Below are positions 1 to 11,950 of a stretch of 64,000 bases of DNA, piece by piece; position 1 is the first letter of the stretch, and each line of letters begins with the position of its first letter. The notes beneath the pieces were generated by a model. The model was not told the DNA's origin. It worked only from the letters and a program-made list of their open reading frames with translations, and ran no database searches. A program made the translations under genes and the position numbers. Source of the DNA: Micractinium sp. NFX-FRZ (taxonomy: Eukaryota; Chlorophyta; Trebouxiophyceae; Chlorellales; Chlorellaceae); contig JAPTJF010000037.1 in NCBI GenBank assembly GCA_029339195.1, positions 124,001 to 188,000 of the forward strand. Direction: 5' to 3'.

Positions 1-138
1 AGCCCCAGCTACCGCTGGTTCACCTTTGTGCACAGCCACACGTGCGTGGTTGCCTTCCAGGTGTCTCGCTTCCTGGCGCTGCTCCCCATTGTCTCCGGTG
101 TGGTTGTGTTCATGTCACGCTTCGCGCACGCCGCGTGA
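1..138 (+). CDS. 3' end of multi-pass membrane protein (copy 1, partial)
   Basis: The window opens inside a coding exon that runs 46 codons to TGA at 136-138. Its product differs at only two of about 45 residues from the C-terminus of the minus-strand gene at 38001-40265 (endings MSRFAHAA and MSRFAAAA). It contains the last hydrophobic segment of the family (FLALLPIVSGVVVF). The family is not one I recognise; the full paralogs are about 330-residue multi-pass membrane proteins. The similarity continues past the stop codon into non-coding DNA, so this is a recent segmental duplication in inverted orientation. The 5' part lies outside the window. Confidence 0.85.
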   Translation, partial: SPSYRWFTFVHSHTCVVAFQVSRFLALLPIVSGVVVFMSRFAHAA

Positions 139-854
139 CCTGTTGCTGCCTCAGCTCTGGCCCTGGCCCTGGCGTGTCCCCATGCCAGCGCAGGCCAGCC
201 AGCTGAGCAGACACTCCGGAGAATGCCATTGCCCCACTAGTGTCTTACCAGACAACTGCCCGCATCTCATTCCCACAACGTCTCCATTGCATGACGCAGC
301 GTTTGGTTTACCGCTTGAAGCATCACCGCCTGTCATTCATTTTTAGCGCCAGTTTGCGCACAGCCGTGCGCCGGTGCGGCGTGCGCTGGCGCTGACCAGC
401 ACACGGGGCCGCGGTGCCAGCCATTAGCAAGGGCATGCTGTCTGACGCCTGCCTTGCGGTTTCCTGCATGCGTGCCTGCCTGCATGGCATCCGTGCCTCG
501 TGGGTTCTGGGTGTCACGTACGCAAATGATTACACTCAAGGGGCGCACTGCCCCGAACCTGAGAAGAGTGCGAAGAAAATGGGAGATTACCAAGAGAGGG
601 CCACACGGGCAGGCAGGCAAGCTGGCGCGGCTGCACTGAAAACTGGTAAGAGTGCCGCCGCTGTGTGCGCTCTGCCGGCGCCAGCAAATGGCGGGCGCAG
701 GCAGGCACGCCGCGGCTGTCGCCGCTGCAGCGCCCCTCCCGCGCGCGCCTGCTTGCTCGCGGCCGTGTGCAGGAGACTGAGCAGCAGATGGCAGGCAGCT
801 TTGGATCAAGCCACGCTTGGCTTCTTCGGAACGCCAAGGCTTAGTTGACAAGGC
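139..854. other. Intergenic: duplicated 3' flank, then unique DNA
   Basis: From 139 to about 470 the sequence aligns with the reverse complement of roughly 37670-38000, the 3' flank of the paralog, with small indels. Beyond that point I see no gene. Open frames here on both strands lack splice or family support. Confidence 0.6.
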
Positions 855-2728
855 TTAGTTGCTGCCGGTGTCCTTCTGAACCACCACCTTGAAGAAGCCA
901 GTCACCTCGGGGTGCAGCTTGACTGCGGGGGAAGGGGTGGACAAGAGCATGTAGACAGACGTGAGTGTACACAATCAATGGGCGGCGGTCGATTTCTGCT
1001 GCGCCTCGTCCTCAATGATTGGAAGCAGGCGCGCGGGCCCGGGTGGGCTGGGCTGTGAGGACGCGTGCGCTGGCTGCCAGCCCACGCGTTGGTGGCCAGC
1101 CCAGGCAGCGGCACAGGGCAGCTGCAACACTCCTGAGCTCTTCAAACAACAGGTCACAGGGTGGCACTCACTGGATGCGTCGTAGGTGCCCAGGGTCTTG
1201 ATCTCGGGCAGGGTGACCGCCTTGCGGTCCAGCTCCCGCCCAGTCTGCATGCGGATCGCGTCCACCAGCTCCGCCGCCGTCACGCTGCCGAAAATGGCGT
1301 CCTTCTCGCCCACCTTCTTCTTCACGATGAACTTGCCGATGGTGGACAGCGCGGTGGCCTGCCAAGAGCGGGGGCAGGCGCGGGGGAGGGGGAACGGGGG
1401 GTCGGCACGGGGCTGCACGCATGCACAACCACTGTACTTGGCTGCCTGAGAGAGGACCCAAGCGGGGGCACTGGGAGCACTGCTGCTCGTTGGCACACCG
1501 CGGCTGGGGCTGCGTGTTGACGAGGCATGCCGCCACACAGCCAGGTGCGACCAACCCAGCACCTTGGCATCGTTGTGACAGCTGTGCCGCTGAGCACCCC
1601 GGCACCACGTGTCCTGGCCACAGCTGTCGGCGCAGCAGCTGCCCCACAACAGCATACGCGCAGCTGCCCGGCATCAGGTGCCAGCGGCCGGCTCGTCCAA
1701 CGCTGCCATCCTCACGCCACAGGGGGGGAGCTCTCCAGCGGGGCGCCGCTAGCCGGGCTGCCACGTTGTCCCAAGAACCCCTGCTGCCACCTGCCGCATG
1801 TGCAGCCTCCTGCCTTCCAGCCCCAGCTGGCCCCCCGCCGCCTGGCGCGCCGGGCCCCTTCTCCCTGGTATCCCCACTCCAAGCCCGGCTCTGAGCCGAG
1901 GGGAATGGTTGCAGCGGCACCCACGCCGCCCGCCGCCCGACACCCGTGCCCCGCCCTTGCTTGCGCTTGCGACAGCTCCCGGGCCCTGCACCCACCATGG
2001 CCTGCGCCTTGGCCTTCTCCTCGAGCCGCGCGCGCTCCTCCGCCTCGCGCTGCCGCCGGATGGACTCCAGGATGCCGGCGTCAGCAAATGCGGCCAGCCC
2101 CTGGGGCTGCAGGTAGTTGCGCCAGTAGCCCACGGGCACGCTCTTTAGGCTGCCCTCGCTGCCCAGGCCCGCCACATCGCGGGTCAGGACCACCTGCAAG
2201 GCACAGTGCAAGGGCAAGAAGCGGAGGTGGGCGGGCCGGGCCGCGAGGAGGCGCGGGGAGGCTGGCGGGCAGACGGTGCGGCGCCAAAGCTCATGGCAAG
2301 AGGGGACGGCGTTACTTGTGCACGACGGCAGCTTCCCGGTTTCCACCTGCTCCCCGCTGCAAACCCGCGGTTGCACAGGCATGCATGTTTCGATGCAGCA
2401 TGCAAACGAACCTGCTGCTTCTTAGACACCTTCTTCTGTGCCACCACCTGCACCGCCTGCCGCCCCGCCGCGCTGCTGCTGGGTGCCGCCTTGAAGGCCT
2501 GCACGCCGCTCTTGCACTGCAGCACACGGGTCCCGGGGGGAGCATCCCAGCGTGTTGAGCGCAGCCCCGGCACTGGCCGCTGGCCGCAACAGAGCCTGCA
2601 TGGCCTTATCCCGGCGGCCACCGCTGGGCGGCCTGCGGGTCACACATGATACCCAGCCATGTTCACACAAATAACAGGAGCGCCAGGCCACTCACGCTGA
2701 GGCTGCTGCCCGCCAGGACGCCCTGCAT
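855..2728 (-). CDS. Plastid 50S ribosomal protein bL9
   Basis: Five exons (complement): 2696-2728, 2412-2516, 1996-2193, 1172-1358 and 855-922. They join in frame to 196 residues. The product is a structural protein of the large subunit of the plastid 70S-type ribosome. The N-terminal bL9 signature is clear (VVLTRDVAGLGSEGSLKSV, then GYWRNYLQPQGLA). It is followed by the basic helical linker (RREAEERARLEEKAKAQ-like) and the C-terminal domain with FIVKKKVGEKDAIFGSVT and LHPEVTGFFKVVV. About 45 residues precede the bL9 core and are consistent with a short plastid transit peptide. The start is the 33-base first exon, which has a good GTGAGT donor; the larger second-exon frame has no ATG of its own. 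A mitochondrial destination cannot be excluded. Confidence 0.92.
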
Positions 2729-3239
2729 TTCTCTTTAGCTGCGTCCTCGAACCGAGCGGAGTGGCAAAGCGAAAGGGATGGCTGAGCAGGTGGCAATGCG
2801 CTATGTGGCAAGCCCATCGGCTGGTGCGAGCCCACGCTGAGTTGGCGGCGGTGGAAGGTGGGGCATGCTGCGCTGTGCTTCTCGCGTGTGCATGTCGCGA
2901 TCGAAGTCGTGGCCCCGAAAATTGGGAGCTCAATCCCAGCCCCTCGTGCCGGCCGTCTCCATCGTCCCTCCCTTCTCTCTTGCTCTGCTGCCACCCGCAA
3001 CCCCCTGCTGCTGCGGAGCAAGGTGGTATACAAGTGAGTGACCGTCAGCAATACAGGCGTGCAGATGGGCAGCAGGCGGGAGTAGCGGCACGCCGGCGGC
3101 GGCGACGGCAGCACTGCCCCACTCTCTCCCCTGGCTTCTTTGCGCGCTGCACACCTCTGCTCTTTAACTTTGTGCCCTCCAATCAATCATTGCAGTACCG
3201 TCCTAACCAGCACATCCGCACAGCCAAGCAGGCAGCGCC
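2729..3239. promoter_or_regulatory. Divergent upstream region between bL9 and HYPK genes
   Basis: These 511 bases separate two divergent start codons and must hold both promoters and 5' leaders. I see no clear TATA box or other motif. An open plus-strand frame crosses most of it but has no family similarity. Confidence 0.5.
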
Positions 3240-4152
3240 ATGGGTGAGGAGGGCAATGAGGCGGAGAAGCCGCAGACCCGCGAGGCGGGGGAGACCGCGG
3301 CGGCGCTGGACAAGGCAAGTCGGTGGGCGTGTGATCGGGCTGGCTGGCTGGGGAGCCTGCGCCAGCTTGCAGTCGCAGCAGTCTGAGATGTGCATGCTGG
3401 TCCGGTGTCAGGGCGACCTCACGTCGTGTGCACCCAGCGCTCGAGAACAGGCTGGCTTTCTCCGTCCTGGTGCTCGCTAGCATCCGCCCAAACAGCGTTG
3501 CTGCTAGCGTCTGCCACTGTGTGCAGCTGCGCACTGCTGCCTGCCGCCTGTGTGTTGCCTTGGCCTGCAGCCTGCTGCTGTGTGCAGCTGTGCACTGCTA
3601 CAATGCCGTCTCCCATGAGTCGTGCACATCTCCTGAACATGCTGTGCTGCGCTATGCTGTGCTGTGCCATGGCCAGTGCAGGTGACCGATTTCTCAGAGG
3701 AGAAGGAGATGCGGGCAAACGTGGACAAGAGCAAGGTGCAGCAGGCGATGGCAAAGCTGGCGGCTGATCAGGCTGCACGTGCGGAGGCCACGCGGCAGCG
3801 TGAGCGCGAGCTGGCGGCGGTCAAGGTGGGGCGCTGTGCAGCTCGCAGGGTTGAGGGAGGCAGGCTGACGGCTGCCGGATGGGGGGGAGTGGAGGGGTGC
3901 TGAGACATGCGGCATGTCCTTACGGATGTGGATAACCTGTTGCGCTGCTGGTCTGTTCGTTGAAACCCATACACAGTTGTGTGACTGGCCTGAGTGGATG
4001 GGCTCGTCTCTGCCACGTGGGTGCAGGTGCTGAAGGAAGATGTTGAGATGCTGGTGCAACAGTTTGACCTGGACAAGAAGAAGGCGGAGCGCTGCCTGCG
4101 GGAGGCCAAGGGCGATGCGCGTGCTGCCATGCAGGCGCTGCTGCGCGTCTGA
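3240..4152 (+). CDS. HYPK-like protein (NatA-associated, UBA-like)
   Basis: Three exons: 3240-3314, 3682-3825 and 4027-4152, giving 114 residues. The order matches Huntingtin-interacting protein K: an acidic N-terminus, VTDFSEEKEM, a charged helix (AEATRQRERELAAVK), then a C-terminal NAC/UBA-like three-helix domain (VLKEDVEMLVQQFDLDKKKA ... AMQALLRV). In animals, fungi and plants HYPK binds and regulates the N-terminal acetyltransferase NatA on the ribosome; that role here is by homology. The first intron begins GCAAGT rather than GT, a GC-AG intron, and the frame closes exactly only with that donor. Length is close to the usual 110-130 residues. Confidence 0.88.
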
Positions 4153-4752
4153 ACCACGCATCAGGGCGTGCCGGCGAAGGCGCACGTGACTGAGCATCGG
4201 TTTAGGCTGCTGCTTACGTTCTCACCCCCGCCGTTCCGATGCTCTCCCTGCCTGCACTTGTGCCCACGTTCTGCGTGTCCCTGCTTGTGTTTAGTTTGTT
4301 GCTATTTGCTCTCCTTTCCGTGCTCGCTCTTTGCTGCAATGAACAACACCAGTACTTCTTACTAGAGCCGCTTTCAGTTTGGCCCACGCCTAGAGATGCG
4401 CGCCGCCTGCTGAGCGGCGCTCACTCAGAGCGGACAAGTCGGCGGTTCCTGGTCACCCCAATTGACGCGCTCAAAGATTGAGTTTCGTCTGGAAAAGAAG
4501 CGATCAATCAAGGTCCAAAACAGGGCTGCAAGCGCTGATTCCGGGAGCCCAGGTGGCGCTGTTCGGAGCGCTATCTGCTGACCTCGAGACACACTGCCAC
4601 AATCGGAAGAACACTTTGTAGGCGACTGAGGGACCTTGCGCCAGCCTTGCTGAGCACGCGGGCGGCGCCTTCCGGCTCCTGCCTTTGGGCGCTGCGGCTG
4701 GGCACTGCCGCTGGGAGCTGGATCAAAGGCGTCTAGGAGTGCTCGCCGTTTG
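4153..4752. other. Intergenic, 3' UTR of HYPK gene and upstream of J-domain gene
   Basis: The 600 bases include a pyrimidine-rich stretch downstream of the HYPK stop and GC-rich DNA before the next ATG. A 288-codon minus-strand open frame overlaps this region and the next exon; it is antisense and unsupported. Confidence 0.45.
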
Positions 4753-7700
4753 ATGAATGGGGGCCCGCCGCCGGCCCGCTCAGAGGAGGCGGCGCAGCCG
4801 CTCGCCGACGTGCTCGACACCGCCTGGTTTGGCGTCACTCCCGCCCCGGGCAGCGTGGAGCAGGCCACTGGGCTGCCGGAACGTGCAGAGCATGGCTGGC
4901 TGAGCTGGCTGTTCCGAGGCCGTGAAGCCACAAGCAGCGGCGGTCGTGGAAGGAATGGCGGTGCCAGCGAGCGGCGCGGCACCCGGCGGCAGCCGAAGCA
5001 GCTGGCACAGCGGGCGCGGGCGGGCGGCGTAGAGGGTGCCCCACCTCGCCTGCCCCGGCCGGCCTCCGTGCCCAAGCTGACGCCGCAGGCGGCCAGTACC
5101 AGCAGCCCTGCGCTTCCGGCTCGAACGGCGCTCAAGCAGCAGCCGGGAGCGGCGGCTGCCGGGCAGGGCATCAGTGAGACTGCCAGTGCCCCGCAGGCAG
5201 CTGACGAGGCGCCTATCTCAGCTGTGCCTGCTGCCAAGCGCAGCTCTGCTGGAAGCAAGGCCGGCATCAGGGCAGCCGCCAAGCAAGCCAACTATGCCGA
5301 GCGTCGCGCGGCATGGCGCCAGCGGTGAGTATGTGGGTGCTGGTGCCTGGTGGCGGCAACAACGGTGGGGCGCCTGCCGAGTGTCACCAGCCTTTCTGCC
5401 TCTGTCGCTGCCGCTGCAACCTTCTCCCCGCACCCACCTCCCCATGCTGCTGCGACTCCTGTCCTCCCTGCAGGATTGAAGCCATCAAAGCCAAGCAGGC
5501 GAGCCGGGCAGCCGCTGGCGGCGGCGCCTCGTCAGACATGCCGCCCGGCTTGGCGTCCAGCAGCAGCTCTGGTGCCATTGGTGGGCGGGTGTACAGCAAG
5601 CATGTCGCCATCCCGGTCTCCTCGGGACCCGCCAGCACCCACAGGGCAGGCAGCACGCACAGCACGCCCTACGGCTCGCCCGCCCGGCGTGAGCTGCTGT
5701 CTGATGCATCCGGGGCGGCGCTGCCGCAGCTCGAGGCGCCGCCAATCTGGCACGGCTTCCAGGTGGGTGCAGGAGCCGGTCGCACTTCTCTGTATGGTGG
5801 GTGATGCGGCGAGCTTGGCTCACGTGCGCTGCTACGTTGGCAGCGTTTCTGCACCACTGCTGCTGGCGCCCAAGCGCTCAGCCCGCATCCCTCCTCGCCT
5901 GCCTGCCTGCCTGCCTGCCTCTTTGCAGACTGCAGAGGCCCCGCCAGACATGGGTGCTGCCAGCGACGAGCAGCTTCGACGCTTCCTGCAGCAGGCCGGC
6001 TGGGCCGCTGAGGCGGTGGTGGGCTTGACAGACCGCGAGGCCCTGGAGGCGGCGGCACGCTCCATGCGGTGCGGGGGCCACGTAGGGCAGTGTGCACTTG
6101 ATCGGTGTGCTGACGGGTACCGAGCAAGACTTGAGTGCTGAGGACTCACAATCCTGCAGCCATGCCTGCCTGTGTTTTCCTTCCAGATGCTCCCACCTGT
6201 GCACCGATTTCTGCGCTGCCTTTCCTTGGCCGCCTGCAACGCCTGCATCACAATGCACATGCTGTGGGCGTGCAGGGGCGAGCGGGAGGTGGGGCATGCC
6301 GCAGTCTCCACCTGGCATGGGATCGCTTCCCCACCCAGCCAACTGCCCTTCACTAGCTTGCACTGCAAATCCCTTTCTGTGGACATTGACACCCACTGTG
6401 CAGAGGCCAGTGGGAGGTGGAGCGCATCATGGTGTGCACCTGGCCTGAGGAGGTGCTGCGGGTGCCCCGCAAGTGCAGCGATGCCTCGGTGCTCAAGGCC
6501 GCCTACCGCCGATGCTCCATGTCGGTACACCCTGACAAGTGCAGCGCGGGTGAGCAGTTATCTATATTCAGTTCTGCCATGTTGTGGTGGGGTGTGGACA
6601 GGTTGATCGAGGAGTGGATGCACAGCAGGCGCAGGTGACGCTTGGGCATGGCATGCGCTGTTGTGTTGGGATCGAGCCCGGCAAGGCTGGCAGGTGAATG
6701 GCGGGGCATGCAAGCTCCGGTATCCCTGCCTATGAAACTGTGGGCACACCACCTGACGCGTGTCCCCGCACGGTCGGCTGCCCCTTCCTGTGCTGTGCAG
6801 TGGGGGCCTCTGATGCCATGAGCATTCTGACTGACTGCTACCACGTGCTGCAAGCAGCTGCCTCAGGCGGCAGGGCAGCCGCAGCTGTCCCTGCCTTCAT
6901 GCGCCAGGGCTACCCGGGGCGCAGCATGCACGCCAGCAACAGCGGAGCCAACCTGGCCAGCCAGGCGCCCGGCAGCACAGCAGGCGCAGCAGGCGGGGCT
7001 GCCTCCACCGCAGGGTTTGGGAGCGCCGGGGGACCTGGCAGCCAGGCTGAGCCGCACCGTCACAGCGTTAACCACACAGCTGCGGGGCCGGAGCAGCGGC
7101 AGCAGCAGCAGGAGCAGGAGCAGGAGCAGCAGGATGCCAACGGCACACATCACGCGAGGCATGCCAGCATGGAATCGTTCTTCACAGATGATCTGGCACC
7201 GTCAAGCGTCTGGCCAGAGGCACAGCAGCAGCAGCAGCAGCAGGGCCCTCAGCCGGGGCAGCCGCCTGCGCGCAGCAGCAGCTCGGGTGCGGACGCGCAC
7301 TTGCAGCCCACCGGTGGCACCGGCAGCAGCCAGGAGCAGTGTTATTGGAACCCGCACGGTCACTTCTCATCGGAGGAAGCAGAGCATGCCTCCCCAGCGG
7401 CAGCTGCAGCAGCCCCAGGCATGGTAGCAGCTGCACTAGCGGCAGCCGCGGCGGCGGCCGCCCGCTCCTCGCCCAACGGTCCCCCGCAGCTTGGCCACCG
7501 CAGCCGCAGCAGCAGCACTGGCTCTTTCGGTGCACGTGCAGAAGCAGCAGCGGCGGCGGCGGCGGCAGCTGACATGTCTGCGCTGCCAGGCCGCTCTGCC
7601 AGCTTCTCTTCTCTGGGGAGCAGCGCCGGTGCGGCAGGCACGCCGCTGCAGGAGGCCAGCGAGGGCGAGGCGTTGGCACGCAACAGCAGCAGCAGCAGCC

Positions 7701-8098
7701 TGGCCAGCGTGAAGCTTCTGCCTCCCAGCCCGCAGCTCTCTGGTGGCAGCGCCGACAGCCTGGCGGCAGCAGCAGCAGCGCTTGACACGCCTGCGCCTGT
7801 GCCTGCGCATGCTGCCACCGCCGCCTCGGCTGCGGCTGCCGGCACGGCAGGCAGCGTGGGCGGGCGCAGCTCCCCGCAGCAACAGCAGCAGCACCCGGGT
7901 CCCACCTCCCGTTCCGGCAGCGCAGCGGGCACCGCGTCTCGCCCTGGCAGTGCAGAGGGCACCGCATCCCGTCCTAGCAGCGCTATGGGCTCAGCAGCGG
8001 CTGCCGGTGTTGCCCGCACCAAGCCGATGCTGGCAGCTGCCCCAGGCAAAATCAGAATCACGCTCAAGGTGCGGCCACCCCAGCCAAGCGGCAGGTAG
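4753..8098 (+). CDS. J-domain (DnaJ-like) protein with low-complexity tail
   Basis: Five exons: 4753-5324, 5474-5762, 5929-6068, 6404-6549 and 6801-8098, giving 814 residues. A J domain sits in the middle (about residues 335-405). It has VLKAAYRRCSMSVHPDKCSA with the HPD tripeptide at about 376-378, preceded by WPEEVLRVPRKCSDA (helix I to II) and followed by a helix with ILTDCYHVLQ. HPD stimulates Hsp70 ATPase in this family, so an Hsp70 co-chaperone role is inferred. Residues 1-330 are basic, Ala/Ser-rich and unrecognised. The last 400 residues are Ser, Ala and Gln runs. There is no Gly/Phe region or zinc finger, so it is a type III (class C) J protein. Its client is unknown. Confidence 0.8.
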
Positions 8099-8556
8099 CC
8101 AGGCCCTGCCTCCCTGGCACGGTGCCGGATGCACCTCTGAAGATCAGTCACGATTTCAACTAATGATACGTTCTCATGTACACTGCATGTATTTCCCCCC
8201 AGAGTTTGGTGCTCGCTCGATATTCCCATGCGCTCCTCCTTCGTGCTCCCTCGATCCAGCAATGCTCGGTTGTCCTCGCCTCAGCCCCTGCTCATCTCTG
8301 CCTCATATCAACACTTTAAAAGGCGTTCCCACAGAATGACTGGCTTGTGCGCGGGCTGGGCTGCCCGTTGTGATGCCTGAGGTGCCAGCTGCTGCCGGCG
8401 CCGCCACGTGTGAACCGCCACGTGTGAACCCTGAAGGATGCCTGAGGGCGCCCATAGCGGCATGCGCATTGCGTTGGATCTGCACATGCTGCCCACGTTC
8501 CTCTGCTGGGTCTTTGCGGCGTGGGCAGCCAGCCAAGGGCAGAACAGTTTGGAGCA
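8099..8556. other. Intergenic
   Basis: The 458 bases hold the 3' flank of the J-domain gene and the upstream region of the next gene. CCGCCACGTGTGAACC is repeated almost in tandem at about 8399-8429; otherwise nothing is recognisable. Confidence 0.4.
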
Positions 8557-11500
8557 ATGAGCACGAGTGTCGAGGTCAACGCCGATGAGCTGGATAGGCT
8601 TGTGACTCAACTGCTGCATGCCGAGGCGAGTTGGGGCTAGCGTCAAGGCGTTTTCAGCACACGTGATCACTCCCGCCGGCAAAAGCCCTCCTCCTGCCCT
8701 TGTCCTCACGCTGCTGCCATTCGCGGCGTCCGCAGGCGTCCCTCGCGCCGGAGGAGGAGGTGCGGTCCCTACTGTTGGCGGGCAACTTTGGCGCCGCCAC
8801 TGAAGCCCTCCGCCGCCACTGCCCGGGGCTGGCGGGCAACCAGTGGCTGCACTTTCAGCTGAAAAAGCAGCAGTTTATGCAGGCAGCATCCCTTGCAACA
8901 GGTCCAAGCAGCAGCGCCCGCAAGGAGGAGCGAGCCCGCCACCTGCAGACTGCGCTCGGTGCGTGCTGTGCCCCCTCCCGCTGCCGGCCTGTCGTGCTGG
9001 CATCAGCCCTCCCGCCTCTGTCCCCCGCTCGCCCGTCTTGCCTGCATCGTGCAAGCGTCATGGTGGCGCGTGAGCCCAACCTCTGCTGCCACGCATGCCA
9101 CTGTCCCGCCGCAGACCTGGCACGTCGGGAGCTGGCACCCCTGGCGATGCACTCTTACATGGAAGCCTTTAGCGAGTTCAAACGCTGCATGCTGGCTCTC
9201 GTGTCTGGCAGCGGGGGGAACGGCGGCAGCGGCAGCAGCGGCGTCGGCGGCGACGTGGGTGCTGCCTCAAAAAGCGGCGGTGGCAGCGGCAGCGGTCCTG
9301 AGGGCGATGTGAGCAGTGCGTCTTCCAGTTCGGAGCTCCGAGAGTTTGCTGGCATGGTGGCCCGGGCGGTGCGGCAGGAGCTCCTCACCAGCAGCAGTGC
9401 TGGCAGCAGTGGCCGCAGCCGGGGAGGCCTGGCCCAGCTGCTGCGCTACCTGCTGCCGCTGCATGACTACCAGCACAGCTCTGTGTTCCACCCCTACTGG
9501 TGGCCCGACACCAGCGCAACCAGCCAGGCGCTGTGCGACGCGCTGCTGCTGCCGCAGCGGGATGCGATGCCGCCGCCGGCGCTTGCAGAGGCGGCAGAGG
9601 GTGGGGGGCTGCACGCGGGCGGCGTGCGGGAGCACGACGTGCAGGTGCGCTGGGCGGACCGGCAGGGTGGACATGCAGCACCTTACGAGTTGGAGTGGCA
9701 TTCTGGGCAGTGCGTGCTGAACTGGCTTGCCTGCAGCCGCACTCTGACCTCCTGCACTGCTGGCTAGCTACTGCCTGCCTGGGCGCTGGCTAACTTGCAT
9801 CAATACCCTGCCCATCCCGGAGTGTCGTTGTCCGCGCCCCACCCCCTGCCTGCCCTGCCTGCAGGCGCTCAGAACCAGCCTGGGGTGCGGCCGGGAGGAG
9901 GCGGTGGCGCTGCTGCGCCGCTCTCAGGGCAGCGCCTTCTTGGCTCTGCAGGACGCTCTGATGGTGGGTGGGCCCAGGGGGTGCGGGGGTCAGGGGGGCG
10001 GGCCATCATCCCCTTTGCAGCAGGCGGCGGCTGCACCTCCGAGCCGAGCACGCTGCCGCTGTTTTATTGTTGGCAACGCACACGCCGCCGTGGACACTGC
10101 TATATTTTTACAGCCCTTCCTTGGCGTTCTTCTTCGGAGGAGCGCTGCCAGGGGCAGCCGCCATGTGCCAACTGCTTGTGTCCGCTTGTGTGAGGAGCGC
10201 TGCCAGGGGGCATCGCTGTGTTCTGATCAGCAGCAAGCTGCATGGGCTCTCCTCTGCTGCAGGCGGTGCACATCAACAGCACACAGCTCAGGGAGCTGGC
10301 TGAGGAGTATGCTGCCAGCCGGGGCCTGGAGCTGCCGGCGCCAGCTCAGCAGGCACAGCAGGAGCAGGGGCAGGCGCACCCTGCAGTGCCGGCAGTGGCA
10401 GGCGGCAGGGACGCCATGCAGGTGGATGCGGACCAACCACAGCAGGGGCAGCAGCAGGCGGGAGGCGGCGGCGAGCAGGAGCAGGAGCAGCAGCAGCGGC
10501 CCAGCAAGGTGGCGAGGAAGGGGGCGGCGGGGGCGCAGGCCGGCGAGGCGGCTGCAGGAGGCGAGCGGGCAGAGGAAATGGAGGTGGAAGGGGGAGGGGA
10601 GGAGGCACTGGAGCTGCATGCTGAGCTGTCGGAGCAGCAGCTGCGCCAGGTCATGCGCCAGCTGGAGCGCCAGCTGGCAGCAGGGCGTGCAGAGCAGGCG
10701 TTACAGCAGCTGGAAGCAGCCGACCCATCCTTCCTCTCTGACCACCCCACAGCCGCCTTTGCCCTGCACCGCTGCTGCTTCTTGCGACGGCTTGCGGCGC
10801 CTGCCGCCGCCGGCGGCCCGGCGGCAGCGCTGGCGGTGGTGCGGCAGCACCTGTCGCCGCTTGCGCAGCAGCACCCCAGCCTGCTGCAGCAACAGCTCAA
10901 GGCAGTCCTGGCGCAGCTGCTGCCGCTGCCCACGGGTGGCAGCAGCGAGGGCGCAGAGGCAGCGGCCGACAAGGCGGTCAAGCAGGGTGTGGCGGATGCC
11001 CTCTCGGCAAGTGGCCCTGCTGCTGCTGCTGCTGCTGAGCACTGCTGCGTCACTTGCTGTCACTGTTGCTGCTGCTGCCGATGGTGCCATGCGATGGCTG
11101 CTGTCCTTGCTGTGGCCCTGCATCCCCTGCAGCTCCCTGCCTTGCACCTGCCATGCAGCCGCCGGCAGGGGCGCTTTGGGTCGCTTGTGTTCCTCACCCT
11201 CCACGCACACCAACCACCCACTGTATCACCCACCCACCACTCCCACCCAATCGAATTTCTGCAGGCCATCCAGAGCGCCCTGCGCCAGCGCTGCCACGTG
11301 CGCGAGGCACCGCTGCTGACCCTGCTGCGAGAACTGCTGAGGTGGGAAAGCAGGGGGACTGGCTGCTTGCGTGCTGTCTACTGTGGGGATCTGTTTCCAA
11401 GCTGTGTGGTCTCCCCGCATGCAAGCTGATGCACCATTTGCCACGCTCGGTACCCCTGCCGCTGCCCCAATGCCTGCACAGCGTGCCCCACAGCGTGCCC

Positions 11501-11911
11501 CTCCGCTGCCCCACCGCCTCTCTGCAGCGTGCACGCGGCCCACTTCAAGCTGCAGCGCTGCCAGGACCGGTTTGCTGCCGACCTCGGCATCCCGGCCCTC
11601 AAGGCGGTTGCATCCAGCGGTACCGCCGCCGCCGGCGCCGCAGCAGCAGCACCCGCAGCCGGCCCCAACAGCGTTGCTGCAGCGGCAGCAATGGCGGCGG
11701 AGGCTAGGGAGGCGCTGGAGGCGGCAGGCGCGGCGGGCAGGACTGGGCAGCAGCCGCGGGCGGGCGACGTGCCGGTGCCGGGCGTGCGTGTGCTGGAGGG
11801 TGATTCGGGTGAGTTGAGAGCGCCTGCTGCGGGGGCCGTTGGGCTGGCTGGGCTTGGCTGGGCCGCAAGGCATGTGACGCAGCCCTTGTGCCCACCAAGG
11901 CCAGGAAACCG

Positions 11912-11950
<39 letters not shown>

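Noticed and set aside
1527..2558. 343-codon plus-strand open frame
   Set aside because: It lies opposite the bL9 exons and introns; the minus-strand model closes exactly and matches a known family.
4425..5291. 288-codon minus-strand open frame
   Set aside because: It is antisense to exon 1 of the J-domain gene. Long antisense frames are common in GC-rich coding DNA, and the translation shows no family pattern.
7182..8262. Minus-strand open frames of 261 and 300 codons
   Set aside because: They are antisense to the Ser/Ala/Gln repeat region; the Cys/Leu/Ala-rich translations are shadows of trinucleotide repeats.
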